8,937 bases of DNA. Source: an uncultured beta proteobacterium. GTDB lineage: Bacteria; Pseudomonadota; Gammaproteobacteria; Burkholderiales; Burkholderiaceae. The number at the start of each line of letters is the position of its first letter. Position 1 is the stretch's first letter. The stretch spans positions 1 through 8,937 of the forward strand of contig CAITHY010000146.1 in NCBI GenBank assembly GCA_903892315.1, given 5' to 3'. The notes under the pieces are model-generated. The model was not told the origin of the DNA, ran no database searches, and saw only the letters and a program-made list of their open reading frames with translations. Of this stretch, positions 1 through 7,519 are shown in pieces. The position numbers and the translations under genes were made by a program.

Positions 1-54
1 CTTTTTGCAGGCATTACAAGGAGCTTGTTCTTATTTAATTTGTCCATCAATACT

Positions 55-843
55 ATGCATCCCATGTTAAATGTGGCCGTCAAGGCCGCCCGTCGCGCTG
101 GAACAGTCATTAATCGTGCTTCTTTGAATTTAGAGCGCTTGCAAGTTGACCGTAAGCAACACAATGATTTCGTCACCGAGGTGGACAAAGCCGCAGAAGC
201 GGCCATCATTGAAACGCTGAGCGAGGCCTATCCTACCCATGGATTTTTGGCTGAAGAAACCGGCGAGCACAATGCGGACGCAGAAAATGTTTGGATCATT
301 GATCCGCTAGATGGCACAACCAATTTCATTCATGGCTTTCCGCAATATGCGGTTTCGATTGCGTTGGCAGTCAATGGCGTCACTCAACAAGCTGTCGTTT
401 ATGACCCAACTCGTGATGAGTTATTTACTGCTACCCGGGGTGCGGGCGCGTATTTGGATCGTCGGCGTTTGCGCGTAGCTACGCAAGATCGTTTAGCCAA
501 TGCTTTACTCGGCACCGGTTTTCCGTATCGCGAAGACCAAGACTTAGAAAAGTATTTGAAAATCTTTGCTGAGATGTCGCGTCAATGTGCAGGCTTACGT
601 CGCCCTGGTGCTGCATCATTGGATTTAGCTTACGTGGCAGCTGGTCGTTACGATGGTTTTTTTGAGAGCGATCTCAAACCATGGGACATGGCTGCCGGTG
701 CCCTGCTGATTACCGAAGCGGGTGGCTTAATTGGTAACTATCGCGGTGAAGAAGGGTTTCTGAAGAGTGGTGAAGTTATGGCTGCTAATCCACGCATTTT
801 TGCGCAGATGGTTCAGTCACTCTCTAAATACTCAGTTTCTTAA
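55..843 (+). CDS. suhB: Inositol-1-monophosphatase family protein SuhB
   Basis: Predicted Mg2+-dependent phosphatase that removes phosphate from myo-inositol 1-phosphate; in E. coli the same protein also acts in rRNA transcription antitermination. I chose the ATG at 55, giving 262 residues, because the protein then begins MHPMLN like E. coli SuhB and has nearly the family length. An in-frame TTG at 25 would add ten unlike residues, and the AGGAG at 19-23 is only one base from it. The family motifs are intact: the metal-binding glutamates in LAEETGE (67-68), DPLDGTTNF at 83-91 with Asp83 and Asp86, and the late motif PWDMAAG at 209-215 with Asp211. TATRGAGA at 125-132 also matches the family. 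It converges on lpxH with a 33-base gap. Its own promoter was not identified in the 54 bases available. The family assignment is firm; the physiological substrate here is not known. Confidence 0.95.
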   Translation: MHPMLNVAVKAARRAGTVINRASLNLERLQVDRKQHNDFVTEVDKAAEAAIIETLSEAYPTHGFLAEETGEHNADAENVWIIDPLDGTTNFIHGFPQYAVSIALAVNGVTQQAVVYDPTRDELFTATRGAGAYLDRRRLRVATQDRLANALLGTGFPYREDQDLEKYLKIFAEMSRQCAGLRRPGAASLDLAYVAAGRYDGFFESDLKPWDMAAGALLITEAGGLIGNYRGEEGFLKSGEVMAANPRIFAQMVQSLSKYSVS

Positions 844-878
844 AAGGGCTCTCTCGGCCTGAGAGTTCAGGAGAGCTC
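842..878 (-). terminator. Candidate intrinsic terminator of the TPR-ppiB-lpxH operon
   Basis: Bases 846-853 pair with 871-878 in an eight-pair stem containing one G-U pair, and a second short stem (859-862 with 867-870) can form inside it. Read on the minus strand, the hairpin is followed by four T residues (842-845), the layout of a weak Rho-independent terminator for lpxH. The stem takes in two bases of the lpxH stop codon. On the plus strand no T run follows, so it would serve suhB poorly. The short T run keeps confidence moderate. Confidence 0.4.
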
Positions 879-1659
879 AGTGCTTAATGAGGTCGAGATA
901 GCGCACTCCAGCGCCATCGATTAGTAGAGCACTTGCTCTAGGGTGAAGGCTCTCAGGATGATCGAGATCCCAATCAGATAAAACCCAGCGCTGCCAAGCC
1001 TGGGTACCTAAAGATTCCTCATGATGCGCTGGTAAGTGCGTATGCCCATGAATTAATCTGTCTACAGATCGGTCTTTCAATGTAGCAGCACAAGCTTCTA
1101 GTGTGACATCCATTTTCAGTTGATTGACAGCAGAGCGTTGCTGCTTTTGATATTGGCCATGACTATTGTTACGTAGATGTTGTGCAACGCCTCTGCGCCA
1201 ATTGAGTGGCAGAGTTAAAAAGAGTTTTTGAATCCATGGCCTTCTAACCAAGCTACGAAACACCTGGTAGCCAAAATCTGCAGTACATAAGGCATCGCCA
1301 TGGACTAAGACCCATTTTTGTCCGGAGATCTCAACAGTAGTTGGATCTGACAAGAGCGTCATACCAGTCTTTTTGATGAAACTTTTACCGATTAAAAAAT
1401 CTCGATTGCCATGTAGGTAATACGTTTTTACTTTGGTGGATAGATTGGCGATAGCACGCTGAACTTCTTGCTGAAAAGGTGAGGATGCCGATGCATCATC
1501 ACCAACCCAATATTCAAATAAGTCACCTAGAATGAATACAGCCTCGACTTTAGGAGCTTCTTTTTCACAGAAGTCAAAAAAGCGTTGCGCCGTCAATGGC
1601 ATTGACGGCGTAAGGTGTAGGTCTGATATGAGCAGTGCGCTCGCGTGTTGCGGGATCAT
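877..1659 (-). CDS. lpxH: UDP-2,3-diacylglucosamine diphosphatase LpxH
   Basis: Hydrolyses UDP-2,3-diacylglucosamine to lipid X and UMP, the fourth step of lipid A synthesis, at the cytoplasmic face of the inner membrane. The 260 residues carry the full calcineurin-like metallophosphoesterase signature: DLHL (13-16, Asp13 and His15), GD (45-46), GNRD (84-87), HGD (120-122) and GHTH (205-208). All expected metal ligands are present, so it should be active with Mn2+-type metals. The length is near that of E. coli LpxH (about 240). Its ATG overlaps the ppiB stop codon in an ATGA arrangement. The GAGGA preceding it abuts the ATG with no spacer, so translation probably depends on ribosomes finishing ppiB. 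It is the last gene of the leftward set. LpxH rather than the LpxG or LpxI replacement types is clear from the motifs. Confidence 0.96.
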   Translation of the reverse strand: MIPQHASALLISDLHLTPSMPLTAQRFFDFCEKEAPKVEAVFILGDLFEYWVGDDASASSPFQQEVQRAIANLSTKVKTYYLHGNRDFLIGKSFIKKTGMTLLSDPTTVEISGQKWVLVHGDALCTADFGYQVFRSLVRRPWIQKLFLTLPLNWRRGVAQHLRNNSHGQYQKQQRSAVNQLKMDVTLEACAATLKDRSVDRLIHGHTHLPAHHEESLGTQAWQRWVLSDWDLDHPESLHPRASALLIDGAGVRYLDLIKH

Positions 1660-2159
1660 TCCTCGAGAACAGTAGCCTTCTCGATAACAACATCTTCAGT
1701 TGGAACATCTTGATGAAATCCAGAGCTACCGGTCTTTACTTTGCGAATGGTGTCAACGACATCCATACCGTCGGTGACCTTACCGAAAACCGCATAGCCC
1801 CAGCCTTGAGCATTCGGAGCGGTGTGATTTAAGAAATCGTTGTCATTGACGTTAATGAAGAATTGAGCCGTAGCAGAATGGGGGTCGCTAGTACGAGCCA
1901 TAGCTACGGTATAGCGCTCATTCTTGAGGCCGTTAATAGCTTCGTTTTCAATTTCTGCACCTGTTGGCTTTTGCTTCATGCCAGCAGTCATGCCGCCGCC
2001 TTGAACCATAAAGTTATCAATGACGCGATGAAAAATGGTGCCATCGTAGTGACCGCTTTTGACGTATTGCAAAAAATTGGCAACGCTTTTAGGTGCCTTA
2101 GCTGCATCAAGAGTGAGGGTGATATCGCCCTTATTGGTTTTTAGGAGTACTTTCGCCAT
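1656..2159 (-). CDS. ppiB: Peptidyl-prolyl cis-trans isomerase B, cytoplasmic cyclophilin
   Basis: A 167-residue single-domain cyclophilin that speeds cis-trans isomerisation of peptide bonds before proline. It closely resembles E. coli PpiB along its whole length. [13 protein letters not shown] (43-55) supplies the catalytic Arg45 with Phe50, Met51 and Gln53, and [18 protein letters not shown] (87-104) supplies the other wall of the active site including Gln99 and Phe101. The usual eukaryotic active-site Trp is not at its position, as in many bacterial cyclophilins. There is no signal peptide, so it should act in the cytoplasm. The start lies inside the 3' end of the TPR lipoprotein gene (29-base overlap, different frame), and the stop overlaps the lpxH start by four bases. 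GAAAG about 11 bases upstream is the best candidate ribosome site and is weak. Burkholderia and Ralstonia relatives, as I recall, often carry a second, exported cyclophilin gene here; none is present. Confidence 0.96.
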   Translation of the reverse strand: MAKVLLKTNKGDITLTLDAAKAPKSVANFLQYVKSGHYDGTIFHRVIDNFMVQGGGMTAGMKQKPTGAEIENEAINGLKNERYTVAMARTSDPHSATAQFFINVNDNDFLNHTAPNAQGWGYAVFGKVTDGMDVVDTIRKVKTGSSGFHQDVPTEDVVIEKATVLEE

Positions 2160-3045
2160 TATTTGGTCTACTTTCTGGAAGGTTGGTGGATGGGTTATTG
2201 CTTGGCAGTGAATCTGCAGAATTGAGGGTACGATTAACAGGGCGCTTTGCTGGTGGCTTCAATACATCTAATAATGCTTTGGCGCGATTGGAGTATTGAC
2301 GTTGATTTAGGATGGCGTTTTTAGCAGCATCTTCATATGCTTGGGCACCGAGGCGAATGTAGATTTCACCCAAATTGGTTGAGGCTGTGGCATAGCTCGG
2401 ACGCAGTTTTAATGCGAGCTCTAAATAATCGCGCGCTTCAATCCACTGACCTTGATTAGCGGCAAGCGCTGCAAGATTGTTGTAGGGTTCGGGCAATTCA
2501 GGGAACTGTTGGGTAATTTCAATCAAAGTTTTTTTAGCTTGATCAAATTGGCGCATCTCAATTTGCAAGCGCGCCTTTACAAAACGTAATTGCACATTGC
2601 GTGGTGTCTTCTTGAGGTCTGTATTAATTTGAGTAACTGCATCTTGATATTTGCGTGCCTTGATGAGTTTTTCAATATCTGCCGGAACGGCATTCTTGCT
2701 AATAGGATCCGGTTCAATAATCAGGAAGGATAGGAATGGCACGGCAACTGTTTCTGATAATTCTGGGTTTAATGGGTCATATCCCATATCCGCTGAAAGC
2801 CTAGGGGGATCAGTTGGGCTATAGCCCCCTAAATAAGGTTGTGTGGCTAACTGGCCAGATTTCATTTCCTGGGTATTTAATGCCGCAATTTCAGCATCTG
2901 CACGCTGTTGGGCGGGCGTGCTGCAGCCCGTAATCAGCGCCAGAGATGCCAAAGTAGCAAAAGCGGGGGCTAGGACGTGACTTAGGGAGGAGCGTGGCGC
3001 TGGGGCGTTGTGGGGCATAGAGGAAGGGGTGTGAAACGGGCTCAT
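2131..3045 (-). CDS. Tetratricopeptide-repeat lipoprotein of unknown function
   Basis: A 304-residue predicted lipoprotein. The N-terminus has basic residues near Arg18, a hydrophobic stretch at about 24-39 and a lipobox ending ITGC with Cys41 as the lipidation site, so the mature protein should be tethered to a membrane facing the periplasm. Residues 42-118 match no domain I know and include a hydrophobic patch at 100-110. Residues 120-250 form about four helical TPR units; the clearest is 185-217 ([20 protein letters not shown] onward). The tail, 265-304, is rich in Asn, Ser and Pro and looks disordered; its last codons overlap ppiB. The start is uncertain: Met1 gives a long signal peptide (40 residues), Met10 (ATG at 3016-3018) a more usual 31-residue one, and neither has a Shine-Dalgarno site. 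TPR proteins usually hold protein partners. Linkage to ppiB and lpxH hints at an envelope role, but no specific function can be assigned. Confidence 0.85.
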   Translation of the reverse strand: MSPFHTPSSMPHNAPAPRSSLSHVLAPAFATLASLALITGCSTPAQQRADAEIAALNTQEMKSGQLATQPYLGGYSPTDPPRLSADMGYDPLNPELSETVAVPFLSFLIIEPDPISKNAVPADIEKLIKARKYQDAVTQINTDLKKTPRNVQLRFVKARLQIEMRQFDQAKKTLIEITQQFPELPEPYNNLAALAANQGQWIEARDYLELALKLRPSYATASTNLGEIYIRLGAQAYEDAAKNAILNQRQYSNRAKALLDVLKPPAKRPVNRTLNSADSLPSNNPSTNLPESRPNNGESTPKNQ

Positions 3046-3105
3046 TCGATATACTCAGCGCTCAGTCTAACAAATTGGCGCTACTTGCCCCACCTTTATA
3101 GCCCT
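3046..3105. promoter_or_regulatory. Divergent spacer, probable promoters for the TPR operon and cysS
   Basis: This 60-base gap is the only space between two divergent gene sets, so promoters for both are expected here or just inside the flanking genes. On the plus strand TTGGCG (3075-3080) and TATAGC (3097-3102) form a -35/-10 pair with 16-base spacing, four of six matches each; transcription from it would begin almost at the cysS ATG. On the minus strand TATATC lies four bases before the TPR ATG, with no convincing -35 box. No Shine-Dalgarno sequence precedes either start. The promoter role is inferred from layout; the exact elements are weakly supported. Confidence 0.35.
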
Positions 3106-4527
3106 ATGCTGCAAATCTATAACACCCTAAGCCGTTCCAAACAGCCCTTTAAGCCCATAGTGCCGGGCAAGGTCAAGATGTACGTCTGCGGCATGACGGT
3201 ATACGACTTTTGCCATATTGGCCATGCCAGGGTGATGATTGTCTTTGACATGGTGGTTCGTTGGCTCAGGGCAAGTGGCTATGAAGTGCTTTATGTACGC
3301 AATATCACTGATATCGATGACAAGATCATCAACCGCGCCATCGAGAATGGTGAGCCAATATCAGCATTAACCAATCGCTTTATTGATGCGATGCATGCCG
3401 ACTCGGATGAGCTCGGATTAATGTACCCCGATCAAGAGCCGCGCGCTACGGATTACATCTCCCAAATGCAGGGCATGATTGGCAAGCTTATTGAAAACGA
3501 ATTGGCCTATCAAGCCAATGATGGTGATGTTAATTTTGCAGTCCGTTTATTGCCTCGGTATGGTCAGTTATCCGGTAAGACTTTAGATGAGCTCAATGCT
3601 GGCGAGCGCGTAGCAATAGGTGATGGCAAACGCGATCCACTTGATTTTGTTTTATGGAAGAGCGCTAAACCTGAAGAGCCTGCTGATACTCGCTGGAAAT
3701 CTCCATGGGGCGAAGGTCGTCCTGGATGGCATATTGAATGTTCTGCAATGTCCTGTGATTTGTTGGGTGAGCACTTTGACATCCATGGTGGCGGCGCCGA
3801 TTTGCAATTTCCGCACCACGAAAATGAAATTGCCCAAAGTGAAGGCGCTTTATATGGCAAGGATCGCAATGAAGAGGACGTCCCCTTTGTGAATTACTGG
3901 ATGCATAACGGCCATATTCGTGTGAACGAAGAGAAGATGTCCAAGTCCTTGGGTAATTTCTTCTTAATACGCGATGTCTTAAAAAGCTTTGATCCCGAAG
4001 TACTGCGTTTTTTCATGTTGAAGGCGCACTACCGCAGTCCGATTAATTACAGCGATGCCCAGCTTGAAGAGGCTCGCTCTGGCTTGGGTCGTCTATATAC
4101 CGCCTTGGCGCAGGCCCCTAAAGCGCAAGCAATCCATTTAGACCCGCATAACCCATGGGCTAAAAGCTTCGCCGATGCTATGAACGATGATTTCAATACA
4201 CCAGAGGCGATTGCAGTCTTGTTTGACCTAGCCAGCGAAGTCAATCGTGCACAAGGCGACGAAAAGCAATTACTCGCAAATACATTGAAGGCCCTCGGCT
4301 CTTCCTTGAGCTTCTTGCAACGTGATCCAACTGCCTTTTTGCAGTCGGGATCTAAAGGTCAAGATGGCTTAAGCCCGGAACAGATTGAAGAGCAAATTAC
4401 GGCACGTATTGCTGCTAAACAGGCAAAAGATTTTGCTAAGGCAGACTTGATTCGCAAGACTCTGCTAGAACAAGGAATTGTTTTGGAAGATAAACCCGGC
4501 GGCTTAACAGAATGGCGTAGGGCTTAA
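3106..4527 (+). CDS. cysS: Cysteinyl-tRNA synthetase
   Basis: Class I aminoacyl-tRNA synthetase that charges tRNA-Cys with cysteine in the cytoplasm. I place the start at the ATG at 3106 (473 residues) because [10 protein letters not shown] aligns with E. coli MLKIFNTLTR. The frame stays open upstream to 3010, but that stretch would overlap the divergent TPR gene and is not synthetase-like. Catalytic motifs are intact: HIGH (37-40) and KMSKS (277-281). The zinc site that selects cysteine is present as Cys28, Cys212, His237 and Glu241. [10 protein letters not shown] (67-76) and GWHIECSAM (207-215) are diagnostic of CysS, and the C-terminal anticodon-binding part ends in EWRRA. The length is slightly above E. 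coli (461), partly from small insertions near 253-258. It leads a rightward run; the next gene overlaps its stop by one base. No ribosome-binding site is visible before the ATG. Confidence 0.97.
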   Translation: MLQIYNTLSRSKQPFKPIVPGKVKMYVCGMTVYDFCHIGHARVMIVFDMVVRWLRASGYEVLYVRNITDIDDKIINRAIENGEPISALTNRFIDAMHADSDELGLMYPDQEPRATDYISQMQGMIGKLIENELAYQANDGDVNFAVRLLPRYGQLSGKTLDELNAGERVAIGDGKRDPLDFVLWKSAKPEEPADTRWKSPWGEGRPGWHIECSAMSCDLLGEHFDIHGGGADLQFPHHENEIAQSEGALYGKDRNEEDVPFVNYWMHNGHIRVNEEKMSKSLGNFFLIRDVLKSFDPEVLRFFMLKAHYRSPINYSDAQLEEARSGLGRLYTALAQAPKAQAIHLDPHNPWAKSFADAMNDDFNTPEAIAVLFDLASEVNRAQGDEKQLLANTLKALGSSLSFLQRDPTAFLQSGSKGQDGLSPEQIEEQITARIAAKQAKDFAKADLIRKTLLEQGIVLEDKPGGLTEWRRA

Positions 4528-5189
4528 TGACTGCAGTAGAAGAAAAAACAGAATCAGTACTACAAGAAATTGCTCCAGATTATTGGGAGCAAGCTTGCAA
4601 AGAATTAATGAAGCACGACCGGATTCTGAAAAAACTGATTCCTAAAATTGGATCTGGATTTTTAGTGACACGCGGTGATTCGTTCAATACTTTAGCAAGA
4701 GCGATTGTTGGGCAACAGATTTCAGTAGCGGCAGCTCAAACTGTCTGGAATAGAGTGGTTGTCGCTAGCAAGAAGAAAGTAAGCCCTAAAAATATCCTGG
4801 CGCTCTCCGAAGAAGAATTGCGCGCTGCTGGATTATCTGGCCGCAAGGTAGAGTACATTCGCGATTTAGCCGATCACTTTGACTCTGGTCGCCTCCATGC
4901 CAATCAGTGGAAAGACATGGATGATGAGAGCGTCATCAAAGAATTGAGTGCCATTCGGGGAATTGGCCGCTGGACCGCTGAAATGTTCCTCATTTTTAAT
5001 ATGGTTCGCCCTAATATCCTCCCTCTAGACGATGTTGGCCTCATTAAGGCTATTTCCCTCAATTACTTCAGTGGTGAGCCTGTCAGCCGCCATGAGGCTA
5101 GGGAGGTGGCAGCTAATTGGGCCCCGTGGCGCACGGTTGCCACCTGGTATATGTGGAGAAGTATCGACCCCGCCCCGGTTGAATATTAA
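4527..5189 (+). CDS. DNA-3-methyladenine glycosylase, AlkA/MAG type (HhH-GPD)
   Basis: Predicted monofunctional base-excision-repair glycosylase that cuts alkylated purines such as 3-methyladenine from DNA. In the 220 residues the helix-hairpin-helix is seen at about 139-152 (ELSAIRGIGRWTAE), followed by PLDD at 166-169; Asp169 aligns with catalytic Asp238 of E. coli AlkA. ARAIVGQQIS (57-66) and the C-terminal WAPWRTVATWYMWR (198-211) also match the family. It lacks the N-terminal domain of E. coli AlkA (282 residues), so it resembles the compact MAG-like branch. There is no C-terminal four-cysteine iron-sulfur motif, which argues against Nth or MutY. The ATG shares one base with the cysS stop (TAATG), and TAGGG at 4518-4522 may act as a weak ribosome site, so expression is probably coupled to cysS. 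accA follows after nine bases. The exact lesion range cannot be read from sequence. Confidence 0.92.
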   Translation: MTAVEEKTESVLQEIAPDYWEQACKELMKHDRILKKLIPKIGSGFLVTRGDSFNTLARAIVGQQISVAAAQTVWNRVVVASKKKVSPKNILALSEEELRAAGLSGRKVEYIRDLADHFDSGRLHANQWKDMDDESVIKELSAIRGIGRWTAEMFLIFNMVRPNILPLDDVGLIKAISLNYFSGEPVSRHEAREVAANWAPWRTVATWYMWRSIDPAPVEY

Positions 5190-5198
5190 AATCAGACT

Positions 5199-6170
5199 AT
5201 GAAAACGACTTTCCTGGATTTTGAGCAGCAAATCGCCGAATTAGAGTCAAAGATTGAAGAGCTGCGTTTTGTGCAAGATGAGTCATCGGTAGATATCTCC
5301 GATGAGATCAAAACACTTGCCGAAAAAAGTCAGCAATTAACAAAAGATGTTTACGCCAATCTCACTCCTTGGCAGGTCTCGCAAGTAGCACGTCATCCAC
5401 AGCGCCCTTACACGCTAGATTACGTTGGCGCCTTATTCACCGACTTTCATGAGTTGCATGGTGACCGTACTTTTGCAGATGATCAATCGATCATCGCTGG
5501 ATTGGCCCGTTTTGAAAATCAGCCCTGCATGGTGATTGGCCATCAAAAGGGTCGCGACACCAAAGAGCGCGCTCTCCGAAACTTTGGTATGAGCCGTCCA
5601 GAGGGTTATCGCAAAGCAATGCGCCTGATGCGCCTTGCAGAAAAGTTTGGTATTCCAGTGTTTACTTTTGTAGATACGCCAGGCGCATTTCCGGGTATTG
5701 ATGCAGAAGAGCGCAACCAGTCTGAAGCGATTGGCCGTAATTTGTATGTCCAAGCGGAGTTAGAGGTTCCCATCATTGCCACGATCATTGGTGAAGGCGG
5801 CTCTGGTGGTGCGCTAGCAATTGCGATGGGCGACGTAGTCCTCATGTTGCAGAACTCTACTTACTCGGTGATCTCGCCTGAAGGCTGTGCATCCATTCTC
5901 TGGAAGACGGCCGATAAAGCTCCCGAGGCTGCTGAGCAGCTTGGCCTAACGGCTCAACGTCTAAAGGCCTTAGGTCTGATTGATAAAATCGTTGCCGAGC
6001 CTATTGGTGGTGCACATCGCGATTACGACAATATGATGAGCAATATGCGCAAAGCACTTGCTGAATCTTTAAAGACTTTTGATGGCATGAAAGTAGATGT
6101 ATTGCTTGAACGCCGTCATGAGCGCTTGATGAGTTATGGCAAGTTTAAGGAAATCACAGCTAAGTCCTAA
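5199..6170 (+). CDS. accA: Acetyl-CoA carboxylase carboxyltransferase subunit alpha
   Basis: With AccD, moves the carboxyl group from carboxybiotin on AccB to acetyl-CoA, making malonyl-CoA for fatty-acid synthesis in the cytoplasm. The 323 residues match E. coli AccA (319) in length and layout: an N-terminal helical segment (1-50, starting [16 protein letters not shown]), then a crotonase-like fold with [10 protein letters not shown] (66-75), [10 protein letters not shown] (114-123), [10 protein letters not shown] (157-166) and the oxyanion-hole segment [10 protein letters not shown] (198-207), followed by [17 protein letters not shown] (219-235). There is no zinc-ribbon domain, as expected, since that belongs to AccD, which must lie elsewhere in the genome. 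It sits nine bases after the glycosylase gene with no clear ribosome site, and its 3' end carries the tilS start. No defects are seen. Confidence 0.97.
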   Translation: MKTTFLDFEQQIAELESKIEELRFVQDESSVDISDEIKTLAEKSQQLTKDVYANLTPWQVSQVARHPQRPYTLDYVGALFTDFHELHGDRTFADDQSIIAGLARFENQPCMVIGHQKGRDTKERALRNFGMSRPEGYRKAMRLMRLAEKFGIPVFTFVDTPGAFPGIDAEERNQSEAIGRNLYVQAELEVPIIATIIGEGGSGGALAIAMGDVVLMLQNSTYSVISPEGCASILWKTADKAPEAAEQLGLTAQRLKALGLIDKIVAEPIGGAHRDYDNMMSNMRKALAESLKTFDGMKVDVLLERRHERLMSYGKFKEITAKS

Positions 6171-7458
6171 GCCAGGAAAACGAATTGCGGTTGCCCTTAG
6201 TGGCGGCCTCGATTCGGTTGTATTGCTTGACACAGTTTGCAAAGCGCAAGCTAAATCAATAACGCCAAACACAAACCAAACCAAAGATCAAATCTACGCA
6301 TTTCATATTCATCATGGCTTACAAAAGCCGGCAGATGATTGGTTGATCTTTTGCGAGAAGCTTGCAAAACAATACAAGATCCATTTTGATTTTCGTCTTC
6401 TGCATCTCGATGATCAAAAAGAACAAGGCAATATTGAAGCAAGAGCAAGAGCAGGGCGTTATGAAGCGCTCGCTGACCTCTGTGAAGAATATGGCATTGA
6501 AGACTTGCTGCTCGCGCACCACCAGAACGATCAAGCTGAAACGGTGCTCCTCCAGCTCATGAGGGGCTCTGGCGTGGCGGGCCTATCCGGTATGCCATCA
6601 TCCAGGGGGCTCACTACCAATCAGGTCCTCACTCTTTGGCGACCACTCTTAAATCAAAGTAGGCAAGAGCTAGAGGCTTATGCCAAAGAACATCAGCTCA
6701 AATGGATTGAAGACCCTAGTAATCAAGATCGAAAATACAGACGCAATGCGCTTCGTAAAGACATCATTCCCAAATTAGAAAAGATTCAGCCAGAAGCTTT
6801 GGCAAACATGGCGCGGAGCGCAGAGCTTCTTGGTGAAGCACAAGCACTACTTAACCGACTAGCAACCCAAGATGGCAAAACCATTCTCAATCACAATCAA
6901 GTAAAAGTGGCGCCATTATTAGCCCTTGCTAAAGATGACTTGCCGGCAGCAAATAATGTCTTGCGCTATTGGTTGCAAACGCAACAGTTGGCGATGCCAT
7001 CTAAAGAACGTCTGCAGTCATGGTGGCGTGATCTTGCCAAAGTCAAAGCAGACGCCAAATTGGAGTGGCTGCATGATGAGAGAAAAATCTACCTTTGGCG
7101 TGGGGCACTACAAGTATCTAATCCAGAGGAAGGGCGTTGGGTTCTCAAATCATTGCCAGCGAATTCCAAGCAATTGGGGCTACCAGCGGATTGGGTAAAG
7201 AATGCCCAAGAAAATCATCAAATCACTCTTAGGGAGCGCCTGGGCTCGGAGAAGATTCAGATTAAGCCCAAGACACCCCGTAAAACCCTCAAAAACCTCT
7301 ACCAGGAGGCTGATATCCCACCTTGGGAGCGTCAGGCACCCTTGCTCTACATCGGTGATGAGTTAGTCGCTGTTGCGGGAATTGGGCTTAGTTATCCGCA
7401 TCTCACATCCACGGGAAGGCGAGTGCTCCCGGAATGGGTGCAAAACCCTGTAAAATAG
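6136..7458 (+). CDS. tilS: tRNA(Ile)-lysidine synthase
   Basis: Joins lysine to C34 of the CAU-anticodon tRNA-Ile in an ATP-dependent reaction, so that it reads AUA and is charged with isoleucine; essential in most bacteria. In the 440 residues the PP-loop ATP site is SGGLDS (22-27). It is followed by HIHHGL (57-62), [10 protein letters not shown] (127-136), which matches the TilS HHxxDxxET signature, and [14 protein letters not shown] (191-204), which marks TilS rather than other PP-loop enzymes. The C-terminal domain ends with [18 protein letters not shown] (382-399), typical of TilS_C. The ATG lies inside accA (35-base overlap); no later in-frame start precedes the PP-loop, so this start is well supported, though the first dozen residues are poorly conserved. 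It is probably coupled to accA. The length is near E. coli TilS (432). Confidence 0.95.
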   Translation: MASLRKSQLSPKPGKRIAVALSGGLDSVVLLDTVCKAQAKSITPNTNQTKDQIYAFHIHHGLQKPADDWLIFCEKLAKQYKIHFDFRLLHLDDQKEQGNIEARARAGRYEALADLCEEYGIEDLLLAHHQNDQAETVLLQLMRGSGVAGLSGMPSSRGLTTNQVLTLWRPLLNQSRQELEAYAKEHQLKWIEDPSNQDRKYRRNALRKDIIPKLEKIQPEALANMARSAELLGEAQALLNRLATQDGKTILNHNQVKVAPLLALAKDDLPAANNVLRYWLQTQQLAMPSKERLQSWWRDLAKVKADAKLEWLHDERKIYLWRGALQVSNPEEGRWVLKSLPANSKQLGLPADWVKNAQENHQITLRERLGSEKIQIKPKTPRKTLKNLYQEADIPPWERQAPLLYIGDELVAVAGIGLSYPHLTSTGRRVLPEWVQNPVK

Positions 7459-7519
7459 GCCCTTTTTAGACCTCCAAGGATTCATTTCCTTGTTACTGAT
7501 AGTTAAATAGACGGCTTTT
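7459..7519 (+). other. tilS-lysC spacer with a small inverted repeat
   Basis: This 61-base gap contains a perfect six-pair inverted repeat, CAAGGA (7475-7480) with TCCTTG (7487-7492) around a six-base loop. No T run follows, so it is not a standard terminator. The best promoter-like boxes, TTCATT (7481-7486) and TTAAAT (7503-7508), are weak. The spacer is far too short for a lysine riboswitch. lysC may be read through from tilS or have its own weak promoter. Confidence 0.3.

Noticed and set aside
25..54. TTG start for suhB adding ten residues, with AGGAG at 19-23
   Set aside because: The AGGAG is only one base from the TTG, the extra residues are unlike SuhB, and the ATG at 55 gives the conserved MHPMLN start and family length.
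1635..2144. Plus-strand open frames opposite ppiB
   Set aside because: They are shadows of a clearly conserved cyclophilin gene and show no ribosome site or recognisable protein features.
3010..3105. Open frame extending cysS upstream by 32 codons into the divergent TPR gene
   Set aside because: The extension is not synthetase-like and would overlap the TPR signal-peptide coding region; the ATG at 3106 matches the known CysS N-terminus.
3564..3869. Minus-strand and alternate plus-frame open frames inside cysS
   Set aside because: They lie wholly within conserved synthetase coding sequence and encode no recognisable domain.
7459..7519. Lysine riboswitch before lysC
   Set aside because: The spacer is 61 bases, far below the roughly 170 bases such a riboswitch needs, and only a six-pair repeat is present.
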